Positions 7,970 to 16,004 of a stretch of DNA of 64,000 nt are shown in pieces (position 1 is the stretch's first letter; the number at the start of each line of letters is the position of its first letter). Made by a program: the position numbers and the translations under genes. Origin of the DNA: Pseudochrobactrum kiredjianiae (lineage in GTDB: Bacteria; Pseudomonadota; Alphaproteobacteria; Rhizobiales; Rhizobiaceae); assembly GCF_030362795.1 (NCBI RefSeq), contig NZ_JAUCBM010000007.1, positions 62,001-126,000 on the forward strand, given 5' to 3'. Under the pieces are notes generated by a model. That model had not been told where the DNA came from, did not search any database, and worked only from the letters and a program-made list of their open reading frames with translations.

Positions 7970-10959
7970 GCGGCTCAAAACGCATTACCGGTAAAGGCCG
8001 TCTGACACCGGCGAAAACCGCCCGTTTCACCTTTGACGGCAAGTCTTATACAGCATTGGCAGGCGATACTGTCGCCTCGGCACTGCTTGCCCATGATATT
8101 CACCTGATCGGACGTTCGTTCAAATATCACCGTCCACGCGGCTTTCTGTCTGCAGGGCCGGAAGAGCCGAATGCGCTGCTGGATATTTCCCGCGACAAAG
8201 CCCATCGTCAGCCAAATGTGCGTGCCACCGTGCAGGAAGTCTTCGAAGGGATGCACTCAGAGTCGCAGAACCGCTGGCCGTCTTTGTCCTTCGACATCGG
8301 CGCAGTAAATGACCTGTTCTCGCCTTTCTTTGGTGCAGGCTTCTACTACAAGACTTTCATGTGGCCTAGAAAGGCTTGGGAGAAGGTCTACGAGCCGATC
8401 ATCCGTCGCGCTGCGGGTCTGGGCGTTACACCGACCGAGCCCGACCCTGACCGCTATGCAGGCCGCTATGAGCATTGTGATGTGCTGGTTGTCGGCGCAG
8501 GGGTTGCAGGTTTAAGCGCAGCACTTGCTGCGGCGCGTACCGGTGCCAAAGTTATCCTCTGCGACGAGCAGCCGGAAGTTGGCGGTGCCCTGCACCATGA
8601 AAACGGCACCAAGATTAACGGGCAAGACGGTTTTGCTTGGGCGCAGGCCACCGCGGCTGAACTTAACGCCATGCCAAATGTACGCGTTCTCACCCGCACC
8701 ACGGCTTTCGGCTATTATAACCATAATTTTGTAGCTCTGGCCGAGCGCGTCAGCGACCATGTTGCATTGCCGGAGAAGAACACCGCGCGTGAGCGTCTGT
8801 GGCAGGTACGTGCCAAACGCGTTATTCTCGCGAACGGCTCTATTGAGCGGCATATGGTGTTTGCCAATAATGACCGTCCGGGTGTGATGCTGGCTTCGGC
8901 TGCCCGCACCTATCTCAATCATTTCGGTGTGGCTGTCGGCGCGCATGTCGGTGTCTTCACCGCTCATGACAGTGCCTATGAAGCTGCCTTTGATCTAAAA
9001 AATGCAGGCGTTGATATTCCGGTGATTGTCGATGCCCGCGCCCATCCGGGTGAGGCTGTACTGGCGGAAGCCCGCCGGTTGAATATTCCGGTGCTGGTCA
9101 ATCATTGTGTTCTGACCGTTGGCGGCAAGCTGCGCGTGAAATCCATGACGGTTGGCACCAATGGCGCAAAATCAGGCCGCAAATATACCATTGATGCGCT
9201 GATCACCTCCTCCGGCTGGACACCATCGGTGCATTTGTTCTCGCAATCGCGCGGCAAGCTGCGCTTTGACGATGCCAAACAGCGTTTCCTGCCGGATGTC
9301 TACGCACAGCCGTCCGTCAGCGTCGGCACCTGCAACGGCACCGACGACCTGCAGGCCACCATTGATGAAGCCATTGCAGCCGGAACCTCTGCAGGTCTTG
9401 CGACCAGCGGAAAAGTAAGCGATGCAACCAGCATCAGCGGCACCACAGCCTATAGCTGGAGTGGCGGTATGGTTGGCGCCACAGCCGGTGCAGGCCCTGA
9501 CAGCAATGTAAAAGCCTTTATCGACTTCCAGCATGATGTCTGCGCCAAGGATATCCGCAATGCCGTGCGCGAAGGTATGCATTCGATTGAGCATATCAAG
9601 CGCTTCACCACCAACGGCATGGCGTCCGATCAGGGCAAAATGTCCAATATGCACGGGTTGGCGATTGCCTCGGAAGCACTGAACAAGCCAATTCCACAGG
9701 TTGGTCTCACTACCTTCCGCCAGCCTTATACGCCGGTCACTTTCGGCACTCTCATCAATTCGTCCCGCGATCATCTGTTTGATCCGGCACGCCAGACCGC
9801 ACTGCATCAGTTTGAAGTGAAAAACGGTGCAGTCTATGAGGATGTCGGCAACTGGAAGCGTGCGTGGTACTATCCGCAGGCCGGTGAAACCATGCATGAT
9901 GCAGTGTCCCGCGAGTGCAAAACCGTGCGTGAAGCGGCCGGTGTTTTCGATGCCTCGACCTTGGGTAAGATCGAAGTTGTCGGCCCTGATGCGGCTGAGT
10001 TTCTCAATCTGATGTACACAAACGCATGGGATACGCTGAAACCAGGTCGCTGCCGCTACGGTATCATGACCGGTGAAGACGGTTTTGTGATGGATGATGG
10101 TGTGGTCGGCCGCATGGCACATGACCGCTTCCACGTCACCACCACAACCGGCGGCGCACCGCGTGTGCTCAACCATATGGAAGATTATCTCCAGACCGAG
10201 TTCCCGCATCTCAATGTCTGGCTGACATCAACTACCGAGCAATGGGCAGTGATTGCCATTCAGGGGCCAAAAGCCCGTGAAATCATCGCGCCATTTGTTG
10301 AAGGCATTGATATTTCCAACGAAGCCTTCCCGCATATGAGCGTGGCTGAAGGTAAATTCTGCGGTGTACCGACCCGTCTGTTCCGCATGTCCTTTACCGG
10401 TGAACTGGGCTTTGAAATCAACGTCCCTGCCGATTACGGTCAATCCGTGCTGGAAAAAGTGTGGGAACGCGCCAAAACTATGGGCGCCTGCCTCTACGGC
10501 ACAGAAACCATGCACGTTTTGCGTGCCGAAAAAGGCTATATCATTATCGGTCAGGATACAGACGGCACTCAGACCCCGCATGATGCAGCGGTTGGCTGGG
10601 CTGTTTCCAAGAAGAAAACCGACTTTGTTGGTATTCGCGGTATGCGTCGCCCTGATCTGGTGGCCGATGGCCGTAAACAACTGGTCGGCTTGCTGACCAA
10701 AAACCCGAACACGGTGCTGGATGAAGGCGCACAGATCGTTGCCGATCCGAACCAGCCAAAGCCAATGAAAATGCTCGGTCACGTCACCTCTTCCTACTGG
10801 TCGTCCAATCTTGGACGTTCCATTGCAATGGCTGTGGTGCATGACGGATTTAATCTGCATGGCAAAACTCTGTTTGTGCCGATGAGCGACCGTGTGATCG
10901 AAGTTGAAGTAACCGGCCCCGTCTTTATTGACGAAAAGGGAGAGCGCCTGCATGTCTAA
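7966..10959 (+). CDS. soxA: Sarcosine oxidase, alpha subunit
   Basis: 997-residue multidomain subunit. Residues ~20-110 form a ferredoxin-like module (TFDGKSYTALAGDTVASALLAHD, here lacking the Fe-S cysteines), followed by a Rossmann domain with VVGAGVAGLSAALAAARTG near residue 170 that binds NAD+, and a C-terminal glycine-cleavage T-protein-like domain from about residue 600 (NLMYTNAWDTLKPGRCRYG, SFTGELGFEINVP, YIIIGQDTDGTQTPHDA) that binds tetrahydrofolate and accepts the one-carbon unit. Length and order match the family. ATGA overlap with soxD and an 8-base overlap with soxG. Confidence 0.96.
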   Translation: MSGSKRITGKGRLTPAKTARFTFDGKSYTALAGDTVASALLAHDIHLIGRSFKYHRPRGFLSAGPEEPNALLDISRDKAHRQPNVRATVQEVFEGMHSESQNRWPSLSFDIGAVNDLFSPFFGAGFYYKTFMWPRKAWEKVYEPIIRRAAGLGVTPTEPDPDRYAGRYEHCDVLVVGAGVAGLSAALAAARTGAKVILCDEQPEVGGALHHENGTKINGQDGFAWAQATAAELNAMPNVRVLTRTTAFGYYNHNFVALAERVSDHVALPEKNTARERLWQVRAKRVILANGSIERHMVFANNDRPGVMLASAARTYLNHFGVAVGAHVGVFTAHDSAYEAAFDLKNAGVDIPVIVDARAHPGEAVLAEARRLNIPVLVNHCVLTVGGKLRVKSMTVGTNGAKSGRKYTIDALITSSGWTPSVHLFSQSRGKLRFDDAKQRFLPDVYAQPSVSVGTCNGTDDLQATIDEAIAAGTSAGLATSGKVSDATSISGTTAYSWSGGMVGATAGAGPDSNVKAFIDFQHDVCAKDIRNAVREGMHSIEHIKRFTTNGMASDQGKMSNMHGLAIASEALNKPIPQVGLTTFRQPYTPVTFGTLINSSRDHLFDPARQTALHQFEVKNGAVYEDVGNWKRAWYYPQAGETMHDAVSRECKTVREAAGVFDASTLGKIEVVGPDAAEFLNLMYTNAWDTLKPGRCRYGIMTGEDGFVMDDGVVGRMAHDRFHVTTTTGGAPRVLNHMEDYLQTEFPHLNVWLTSTTEQWAVIAIQGPKAREIIAPFVEGIDISNEAFPHMSVAEGKFCGVPTRLFRMSFTGELGFEINVPADYGQSVLEKVWERAKTMGACLYGTETMHVLRAEKGYIIIGQDTDGTQTPHDAAVGWAVSKKKTDFVGIRGMRRPDLVADGRKQLVGLLTKNPNTVLDEGAQIVADPNQPKPMKMLGHVTSSYWSSNLGRSIAMAVVHDGFNLHGKTLFVPMSDRVIEVEVTGPVFIDEKGERLHV

Positions 10960-11509
10960 CTCAGAAGTAACCGCACAGCGCATCACAGTTCTGGGCAATC
11001 GCCGTGCCGGTAACGGTGCAGTACAGATCATTCCGGCAGAACCAGCGGAGCGCATTTCGCTCCGCGCTCGTGCCGCTGATATTGCTGCGCTGTCCAAGGC
11101 ACTTGGCGTCACCCTGCCACAAAAGCCGAAACACAGTGCCACAAAAGGCACGCGTTCAGCTCTATGGCTCGGGCCCGATGAATGGCTGGTGATTGATACC
11201 GGCGGGCAGTCACCCTTTACGGATTTGCAAGGTGTGGAAATTTTGCATGCTGCCACCGATGTGTCACACCGCAATATCGGCCTGATTATTTCCGGCGAAG
11301 GTGCAGAGGCAACCATCAATGCCGGTTGCCCGCAAGATTTATCGCTGACCGTCTTTCCGGTCGGTGCTGCATCGCGCACAGTCTTCGGCAAAGCTGAAAT
11401 TGTGCTGTGGCGCTTGTCAGTAACAGAATTCCGGCTGGAATGCTGGCGCTCTTTTGGCACCTATGTTTTCGGACTGCTGAGTGAAGGCGCACTGGACGCA
11501 GCCGTCTGA
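10952..11509 (+). CDS. soxG: Sarcosine oxidase, gamma subunit
   Basis: 185 residues from the ATG at 10952, which overlaps the last codons of soxA and has GGGAGAG upstream; a longer in-frame start at 10928 is less likely. Visible family features are LWLGPDEWLVID in the middle and the C-terminal EFRLECWRSFGTYVFGLLSEGA, related to the GcvT C-terminal fold. It stabilises the interface of the complex. Last gene of the operon; no glyA, purU or folD follows, although these often accompany sox genes. Confidence 0.93.
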   Translation: MSNSEVTAQRITVLGNRRAGNGAVQIIPAEPAERISLRARAADIAALSKALGVTLPQKPKHSATKGTRSALWLGPDEWLVIDTGGQSPFTDLQGVEILHAATDVSHRNIGLIISGEGAEATINAGCPQDLSLTVFPVGAASRTVFGKAEIVLWRLSVTEFRLECWRSFGTYVFGLLSEGALDAAV

Positions 11510-11550
11510 CGATACTTTCAACGTCCTGAAACTGTCATAATTCATCTTTA

Positions 11551-11584
11551 AGCACCGCGTCTTTCATAAGGCGCGGTGTTTTTA
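11551..11584 (+). terminator. Terminator of the sox operon
   Basis: Stem CACCGCG/CGCGGTG (11553-11559 with 11572-11578), 12-nt loop, then TTTTTA. Confidence 0.85.
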
Positions 11585-11702
11585 TTTGAGCAAAGATCAA
11601 TAGCTTTAATGTGATTGTTCATTTACAGCGGAGCGCTCTAAAGCATCTTCTGCACTGCACTGCGCCGCATTACCCTGATTTATTTTGACAAGCACCCTGT
11701 TC

Positions 11703-12869
11703 ATGACCATTCAAAAACGCCTCATTATCAATTTTACCGGTTATGAGGGTCTTCATCCCAAAGCTGTTCGTGTGCGCCATCGCAAAATTATGAGCGACTT
11801 CGACAAGCTGTGGGGTACAAAAACGGCCATATCGCCAATGATTGACGCCGCCCACGGCAGCGGCGCAATGCAGGTACGCGCCCAAGGTGAGAACTGGGAA
11901 ACGCAAAGTGAATTCTGCCAATTCGGCACCGCAGATATTTTTGACGATTATGCAGCACGTTCCCTGCCCCGCCGTTTATTTACCGGCAGTCGTGCCTTTC
12001 TGAACATTCTTTTCACCGGCACTTTATGGCGTTATGGCCGTACAAGCTGGCGTTTTGTGATGTTCTTCATGTGGCCGTTTCTGATGGTGCTGGCTATGCT
12101 GGCCTTAACACTCGGCATCACTGCCGCACCGGTACTGGTAGGCTTTTCAGCTTTGCACATGCTCTGGTCGCTGCCGCTGGCATTTGGCATTTGCTACGCA
12201 CTGATACGGGCACTGGATGAAAAACTCTTCATCTCCTACCTGCTTGATGACTGGTCAGCGGCCTATGACCGGATTTATGACAACAGTCCAAAACTACGGG
12301 AACGCAAACAAATCTTTGCACAAATGCTGGCAGAGAAATTACGTGGCAGTGATGCGGATGAAGTTATCATCATGGGGCACAGTCTCGGCACAGTACCGGC
12401 AATTGAAGCTTTAACCGAGGTCTGGCGCACCGAGCCGGAACTTCTGCGCAAACAGCCGGTCTCTTTGCTGGCTGCCGGTTCCTGCCTGCTGATGATTGCT
12501 CTCCACCCACGCGCGAAGACCCTGCGGGAAGATGTGCGCGTGCTGCTGAATGACAGTCCGCTCTTCTGGGCAGAGTTTCAAGCACTGACGGATATCATTC
12601 ATTTTTATAACTCAGAACCTGCCAAGGCACTGAAAATTCAGACGAATAATCCGCCGCTGATCAACCATATCCGTTTCAAACACATTCATTCCCCGGCCCG
12701 TTACAAACAGGCAAAGGGCAACTTTTTCAAAATGCATTTGCTGTTTATTTCCGGCAGCCAGAAGAAAAACGCCTATGATATCGGCATGTTTTTGCACGGG
12801 CCTTTTGCGCTTAAAGCCCTGCTGACCGAGTATCCTGATCGGCCTGCCCCGCTGGATACATTACACTAG
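11703..12869 (+). CDS. Membrane-anchored alpha/beta-hydrolase-like protein, function unknown
   Basis: 388 residues from the ATG at 11703 (a TTG at 11685 is an alternative). The N-terminal half is polar and begins MTIQKRLIINFTGYEGLHP. About residues 115-175 contain two strongly hydrophobic segments (FVMFFMWPFLMVLAMLALTLG and a second one after a short turn), so the protein is probably in the inner membrane. Further on, EVIIMGHSLGTVPAIEAL carries a serine-hydrolase nucleophile elbow G-H-S-L-G with Ser227. I cannot assign the acid and base residues with certainty (candidates: Asp in the LNDSPLFWAEFQ region, His in HGPFALKAL). No operon partner. Substrate unknown; a lipase or esterase acting at the membrane is plausible. 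Confidence 0.7.
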   Translation: MTIQKRLIINFTGYEGLHPKAVRVRHRKIMSDFDKLWGTKTAISPMIDAAHGSGAMQVRAQGENWETQSEFCQFGTADIFDDYAARSLPRRLFTGSRAFLNILFTGTLWRYGRTSWRFVMFFMWPFLMVLAMLALTLGITAAPVLVGFSALHMLWSLPLAFGICYALIRALDEKLFISYLLDDWSAAYDRIYDNSPKLRERKQIFAQMLAEKLRGSDADEVIIMGHSLGTVPAIEALTEVWRTEPELLRKQPVSLLAAGSCLLMIALHPRAKTLREDVRVLLNDSPLFWAEFQALTDIIHFYNSEPAKALKIQTNNPPLINHIRFKHIHSPARYKQAKGNFFKMHLLFISGSQKKNAYDIGMFLHGPFALKALLTEYPDRPAPLDTLH

Positions 12870-12976
12870 AGCGGTTTACGTTCATGTTGGATCGTAGTGC
12901 CCGCTCTAGATTCTTTAGTTTGTCGCATTATCCCGGACTGTCCAAGTTGATCCAACTTGACTGTGAAATGCTCTAA
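12868..12976. repeat. Intergenic repeat, family B, copy 1
   Basis: Begins at the stop codon of the preceding gene with AGAGCGGTTTACGTTCATG and ends TGTGAAATGCTCTAA. It contains a left palindrome (AGAGCG...CGCTCT) and a right palindrome AAGTTGATCCAACTT. Closely matches 57719-57827 and, less closely, 14363-14465. Confidence 0.8.
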
Positions 12977-13004
12977 AACGGCGCGGCCACGTTTTTGGTC
13001 AGCA

Positions 13005-13100
13005 CGCGGCGAAAATGGTGTTTTTCGAGAAGCGGAGCGCAGTGTACTTAAGTACATGAGTACCGGAAACGTAGAAAAACGCCATTTGCAGTCCGTTCTG
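13005..13100. repeat. Intergenic repeat, family C, copy 1
   Basis: Long-range stem GGTGTTTTTC (13017-13026) with GAAAAACGCC (13074-13083), 47-nt loop containing GTACTTAAGTAC and the shared string GAGTACCGGAAACG. The partner copy is at 41170-41270; stems differ in sequence but keep pairing. Confidence 0.75.
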
Positions 13101-13110
13101 GCCTGAAACT

Positions 13111-13584
13111 TTACTCAGCAGGTGGGACGACGGCAATAGTCAGCCACCGCGCAGTCAACGCCGGTTTGACCATCCCCTCCACTTCCAGTGTCACATCATA
13201 ATGATTGACCACACGACCGGAAGGGCGGATATCCGCATCAGCCAGTTTGAAACGGGCACGAACGCGGGTACCGGTTTTGACCGGCGACATGAAACGCACA
13301 CTGTCAAAACCGTAATTAATGCCCATGGTTGCGCCCTGCAACATCGGCAGCGCTTCAAAGGCCAAAGTCGAAAGCAATGAAATCGTCAGAAAACCATGAG
13401 CGATTGTGCCGCCAAACGGTGTTTCTGCTGCAGCACGCTCCGGATCGACATGAATAAACTGGTGATCATCCGTTGCATCCGCAAACTGGTTGATCATTTC
13501 CTGAGTTACCACCCGCCATTCAGAGCAACCGATTTCCGTGCCGATTGCTTCGCGCAGCTGATCCAGAGTGATCGCATCTTTCAT
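13111..13584 (-). CDS. MaoC-family dehydratase (NodN-like)
   Basis: 157 residues with a single hot-dog fold. The hydratase-2 motif is visible as FADATDDHQFIHVDPERA (residues 34-51) with Asp40 and His45 in the D-x4-H spacing of (R)-specific enoyl-CoA hydratases, followed by PFGGTIAHGFLTISLL. This arrangement is typical of MaoC proteins annotated as NodN. It probably hydrates a trans-2-enoyl-CoA, but the acyl chain is not readable. The start ATG overlaps no other gene; the HAD gene lies 32 bases upstream on the same strand and may be co-transcribed. Confidence 0.85.
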   Translation of the reverse strand: MKDAITLDQLREAIGTEIGCSEWRVVTQEMINQFADATDDHQFIHVDPERAAAETPFGGTIAHGFLTISLLSTLAFEALPMLQGATMGINYGFDSVRFMSPVKTGTRVRARFKLADADIRPSGRVVNHYDVTLEVEGMVKPALTARWLTIAVVPPAE

Positions 13585-13615
13585 TGCTATAGACCTTTAT
13601 GATGGATTCGCTTTT

Positions 13616-14299
13616 TCAGAGAAGGTTATTCTCTATGTCTTTCCAGCTGCTATAAACCGCTTTTGCACCTTTTTCCAAAAGCTTTTCCGTGTGTCCCGCA
13701 TAAGTATGTCCGCCACCGGTATAACCGATCGCTGTCATCCCTGCTGCAACCGCGCCTTCCACGCCGAAAGGTGAATCTTCAAACACCACGCAACGTGCCG
13801 GATCAGCACCGAATTTCTCTGCCGCATATAAGAACAGGTCCGGTGCCGGTTTACCGCGTTTGACCATTGTTGACGAATATAACGCTGGTATTTCACCTTT
13901 GGCGAACGCATTAATCAGACCGGTCTTTTCCAGACTAAAGGCAATACGCTGCGGTGAAGAGGATGAGGCTACGCAACGAGGCGCTTTCAGACGCTCCAAC
14001 ACACCGGCAATACCGTCACAAGGCTGCAAGGCTTCAGAAAACACACGATGCGTTTCCGGCCAGATGTCATCCTGCGCCGCATCCGGCAGATAATGGCCTG
14101 TCAGATCACCGATCAGACGAATAATATCCGCCTGCTTCATTCCCACACCTTTGGCTACCGTGCCGTCAGGAATTGGCATATGATGACGGGCATAAACATT
14201 ATGAAAAGCCAGTGCTGCCAACGGCTCACTGTCCACCAGAACACCGTCACAATCAAAGATCACGAGATCCCATTCAGGCTTTTTTACGCTATCCGGCAC
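13616..14299 (-). CDS. HAD-superfamily hydrolase, subfamily IA (phosphoglycolate phosphatase/beta-phosphoglucomutase-like)
   Basis: Cytoplasmic phosphatase-type protein. I use the GTG at 14299, preceded by CAGGAG eight bases upstream, giving 227 residues; a longer frame reaching 14380 would run into repeat family B. HAD motif I is VIFDCDGVLVDSEPLAA (nucleophile Asp16, acid/base Asp18), motif II is CVASSSS, motif III the lysine in KRGKPAPDLFL, motif IV VFEDSPFGVEGAVAAGM. The cap sits between motifs I and II (CbbY/Gph type). The substrate, a small phosphorylated metabolite, cannot be named. Confidence 0.88.
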   Translation of the reverse strand: MPDSVKKPEWDLVIFDCDGVLVDSEPLAALAFHNVYARHHMPIPDGTVAKGVGMKQADIIRLIGDLTGHYLPDAAQDDIWPETHRVFSEALQPCDGIAGVLERLKAPRCVASSSSPQRIAFSLEKTGLINAFAKGEIPALYSSTMVKRGKPAPDLFLYAAEKFGADPARCVVFEDSPFGVEGAVAAGMTAIGYTGGGHTYAGHTEKLLEKGAKAVYSSWKDIENNLL

Positions 14300-14362
14300 T
14301 CTAACTACTCCTGCTCTGTCATGCCGCACTGATGCAGCCTTTATCTTATTGATCTTTAATCT

Positions 14363-14465
14363 AGAGCGGTTTACGCCCATGTTAAACTACGCTGCTCGCT
14401 CTAGCTTCTTAGTGGTCGCATTATCACGGCCATCAAGTTGTTCCAACTTGACTGCGAAATGCTCT
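14363..14465. repeat. Intergenic repeat, family B, copy 2
   Basis: Same layout as 12868-12976: AGAGCGGTTTACG at the left, central TTAGTGGTCGCATTATC, right palindrome CAAGTTGTTCCAACTTG, end GCGAAATGCTCT. More diverged than the other two copies. Confidence 0.75.
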
Positions 14466-14532
14466 GGTCTTTAATACGTGTCATTATCAGGCGGGTCTTA
14501 CTCCCGCAAAACACAATCCGCGGAGAAAAATC

Positions 14533-15852
14533 ATGGCCACCAATGTCGCTCTCACCGGCTTAGCGCGTGATATGAAAGCCCGCGCTGATACCGGCAAACC
14601 TATCCGCATCGGCCTGATCGGCTGTGGCGAAATGGGAACCGACATCGTGACCCGTGTTGCCCATATGCCGGGAATTGAGATCGGCGCCATTTCAGAAAAC
14701 AATCCTGAACGCGCCCTCAAAGCCGCTGAAATTGCCTATGGCGAACAAGGCCATGCCCGTGAGGTTGGCACCGGCTCTGATCTGAGCCTTGCGCTCGAAG
14801 CCCATAAAATTGCTGTAACTAATAATGCAGACCTCATTCTCAATGACGACCGAATTGATGTTGTAATTGATGCGACCGGTATTCCGGCAGTCGGTGCGGA
14901 AATCGGTCTGCGTGCTATGGAGCACGGCAAGCACCTCGTAATGATGAATGTTGAAGCTGATGTGACAATCGGCGCTTATTTAAAAAGCGAAGCAGATCGT
15001 CTTGGCGTTGTCTATTCACTCGGCGCCGGTGACGAGCCTTCCGCCTGTATGGAGCTGATCGAGTTTGTTTCGGCTATGGGGCATCCTATTGTCGCAGCCG
15101 GTAAAGGCAAGAACAATCCACTCAATATTGATGCTATTCCCGATAATTACATTGAGGAAGCCACCCGTCGTAACATGAATGTGCGCCTGCTGGTGGAATT
15201 TGTGGACGGCTCCAAAACCATGGTGGAAATGGCAGCGATTGCCAATGCTACCGGCTTAGTGCCGGACAAAGCCGGTATGCATGGCCCTGCGGCCACACTG
15301 GATCAGCTCTCCTCAACGCTCATCCCTGAGAAAGACGGCGGCTTGCTGTCTCAGGTCGGCGTGGTCGATTACACAATCGGCAAAGGTGTGGCACCGGGTG
15401 TGTTTGTCGTCGCGGATATGTCGCATCCACGTATTTCCGAGCGCATGGAAGACCTGAAAATGGGCAAAGGCCCTTATTTCACCTTCCATCGCCCATATCA
15501 CCTGACCTCGCTGGAAGTCCCACTCACGTGCGCCCGCGCAGTGCTTTACGGCAAAGCCGATATGGTGCCGCTGAGCAAACCCACAGCTGAAGTTGCAGCG
15601 GTTGCCAAGAAAGATATGGCAGCGGGTGAAACACTCGATGCGATCGGTGAATATTGCTACCGCGCATGGATCATGACGGCCGGTGAAGCACGTAGCGCCA
15701 AAGCCATCCCATGCGGAATGCTGACCGGTGCAAAAGTGTTGAAGCCAATCAAAAAAGGCGAACTTATCACCTATGATAATGCAGCCTTGCCTGCCAATTC
15801 GCGCCTTGCAGAACTACGCGCCCGTCAGGATAAACTAGTGTACGGCCTGTAA
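14533..15852 (+). CDS. Homoserine dehydrogenase-like oxidoreductase with C-terminal SAF domain
   Basis: 439 residues; ATG at 14533 preceded by GGAG. The N-terminal Rossmann fold shows IRIGLIGCGEMGTDIV (G30-x-G32-x-x-G35) and the middle part DVVIDATGIPAVGAEIG and SLGAGDEPSACMELIEF. The last ~90 residues (KKDMAAGETLDAIGEY ... GAKVLKPIKKGELITYDN) resemble the SAF domain found in antifreeze proteins and sugar-acid enzymes. This is the COG4091 architecture, often linked to sugar-alcohol or sugar-acid catabolism; the substrate is not known from sequence. Monocistronic here, flanked by repeat B and a bidirectional terminator. Confidence 0.85.
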   Translation: MATNVALTGLARDMKARADTGKPIRIGLIGCGEMGTDIVTRVAHMPGIEIGAISENNPERALKAAEIAYGEQGHAREVGTGSDLSLALEAHKIAVTNNADLILNDDRIDVVIDATGIPAVGAEIGLRAMEHGKHLVMMNVEADVTIGAYLKSEADRLGVVYSLGAGDEPSACMELIEFVSAMGHPIVAAGKGKNNPLNIDAIPDNYIEEATRRNMNVRLLVEFVDGSKTMVEMAAIANATGLVPDKAGMHGPAATLDQLSSTLIPEKDGGLLSQVGVVDYTIGKGVAPGVFVVADMSHPRISERMEDLKMGKGPYFTFHRPYHLTSLEVPLTCARAVLYGKADMVPLSKPTAEVAAVAKKDMAAGETLDAIGEYCYRAWIMTAGEARSAKAIPCGMLTGAKVLKPIKKGELITYDNAALPANSRLAELRARQDKLVYGL

Positions 15853-15952
15853 GCCGGATACGAATTGAATCTCCTGATAAACAAAATTCCTCAAGCTGCT
15901 GACAGTATGGATTTTTGTTAAATGCGGCGTTAAACACTTCTAAAATCACATT

Positions 15953-15980
15953 AAAAAAGGCGGCTCGAAAGCCGCCTTTT
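15953..15980. terminator. Bidirectional terminator between the SAF dehydrogenase and pntB
   Basis: Stem GGCGGCT/AGCCGCC with CGAA loop, A-run on the left and T-run on the right, so it can end transcripts from both sides. Confidence 0.9.
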
Positions 15981-16004
15981 CTTTCATCCGTTCAAGAATA
16001 CGGT

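Noticed and set aside
9172-10209. 345-codon minus-strand frame inside soxA, and a 410-codon one at 10228-11460
   Set aside because: Both lie entirely antisense to well-conserved sox genes, have no ribosome-binding site and match no family.
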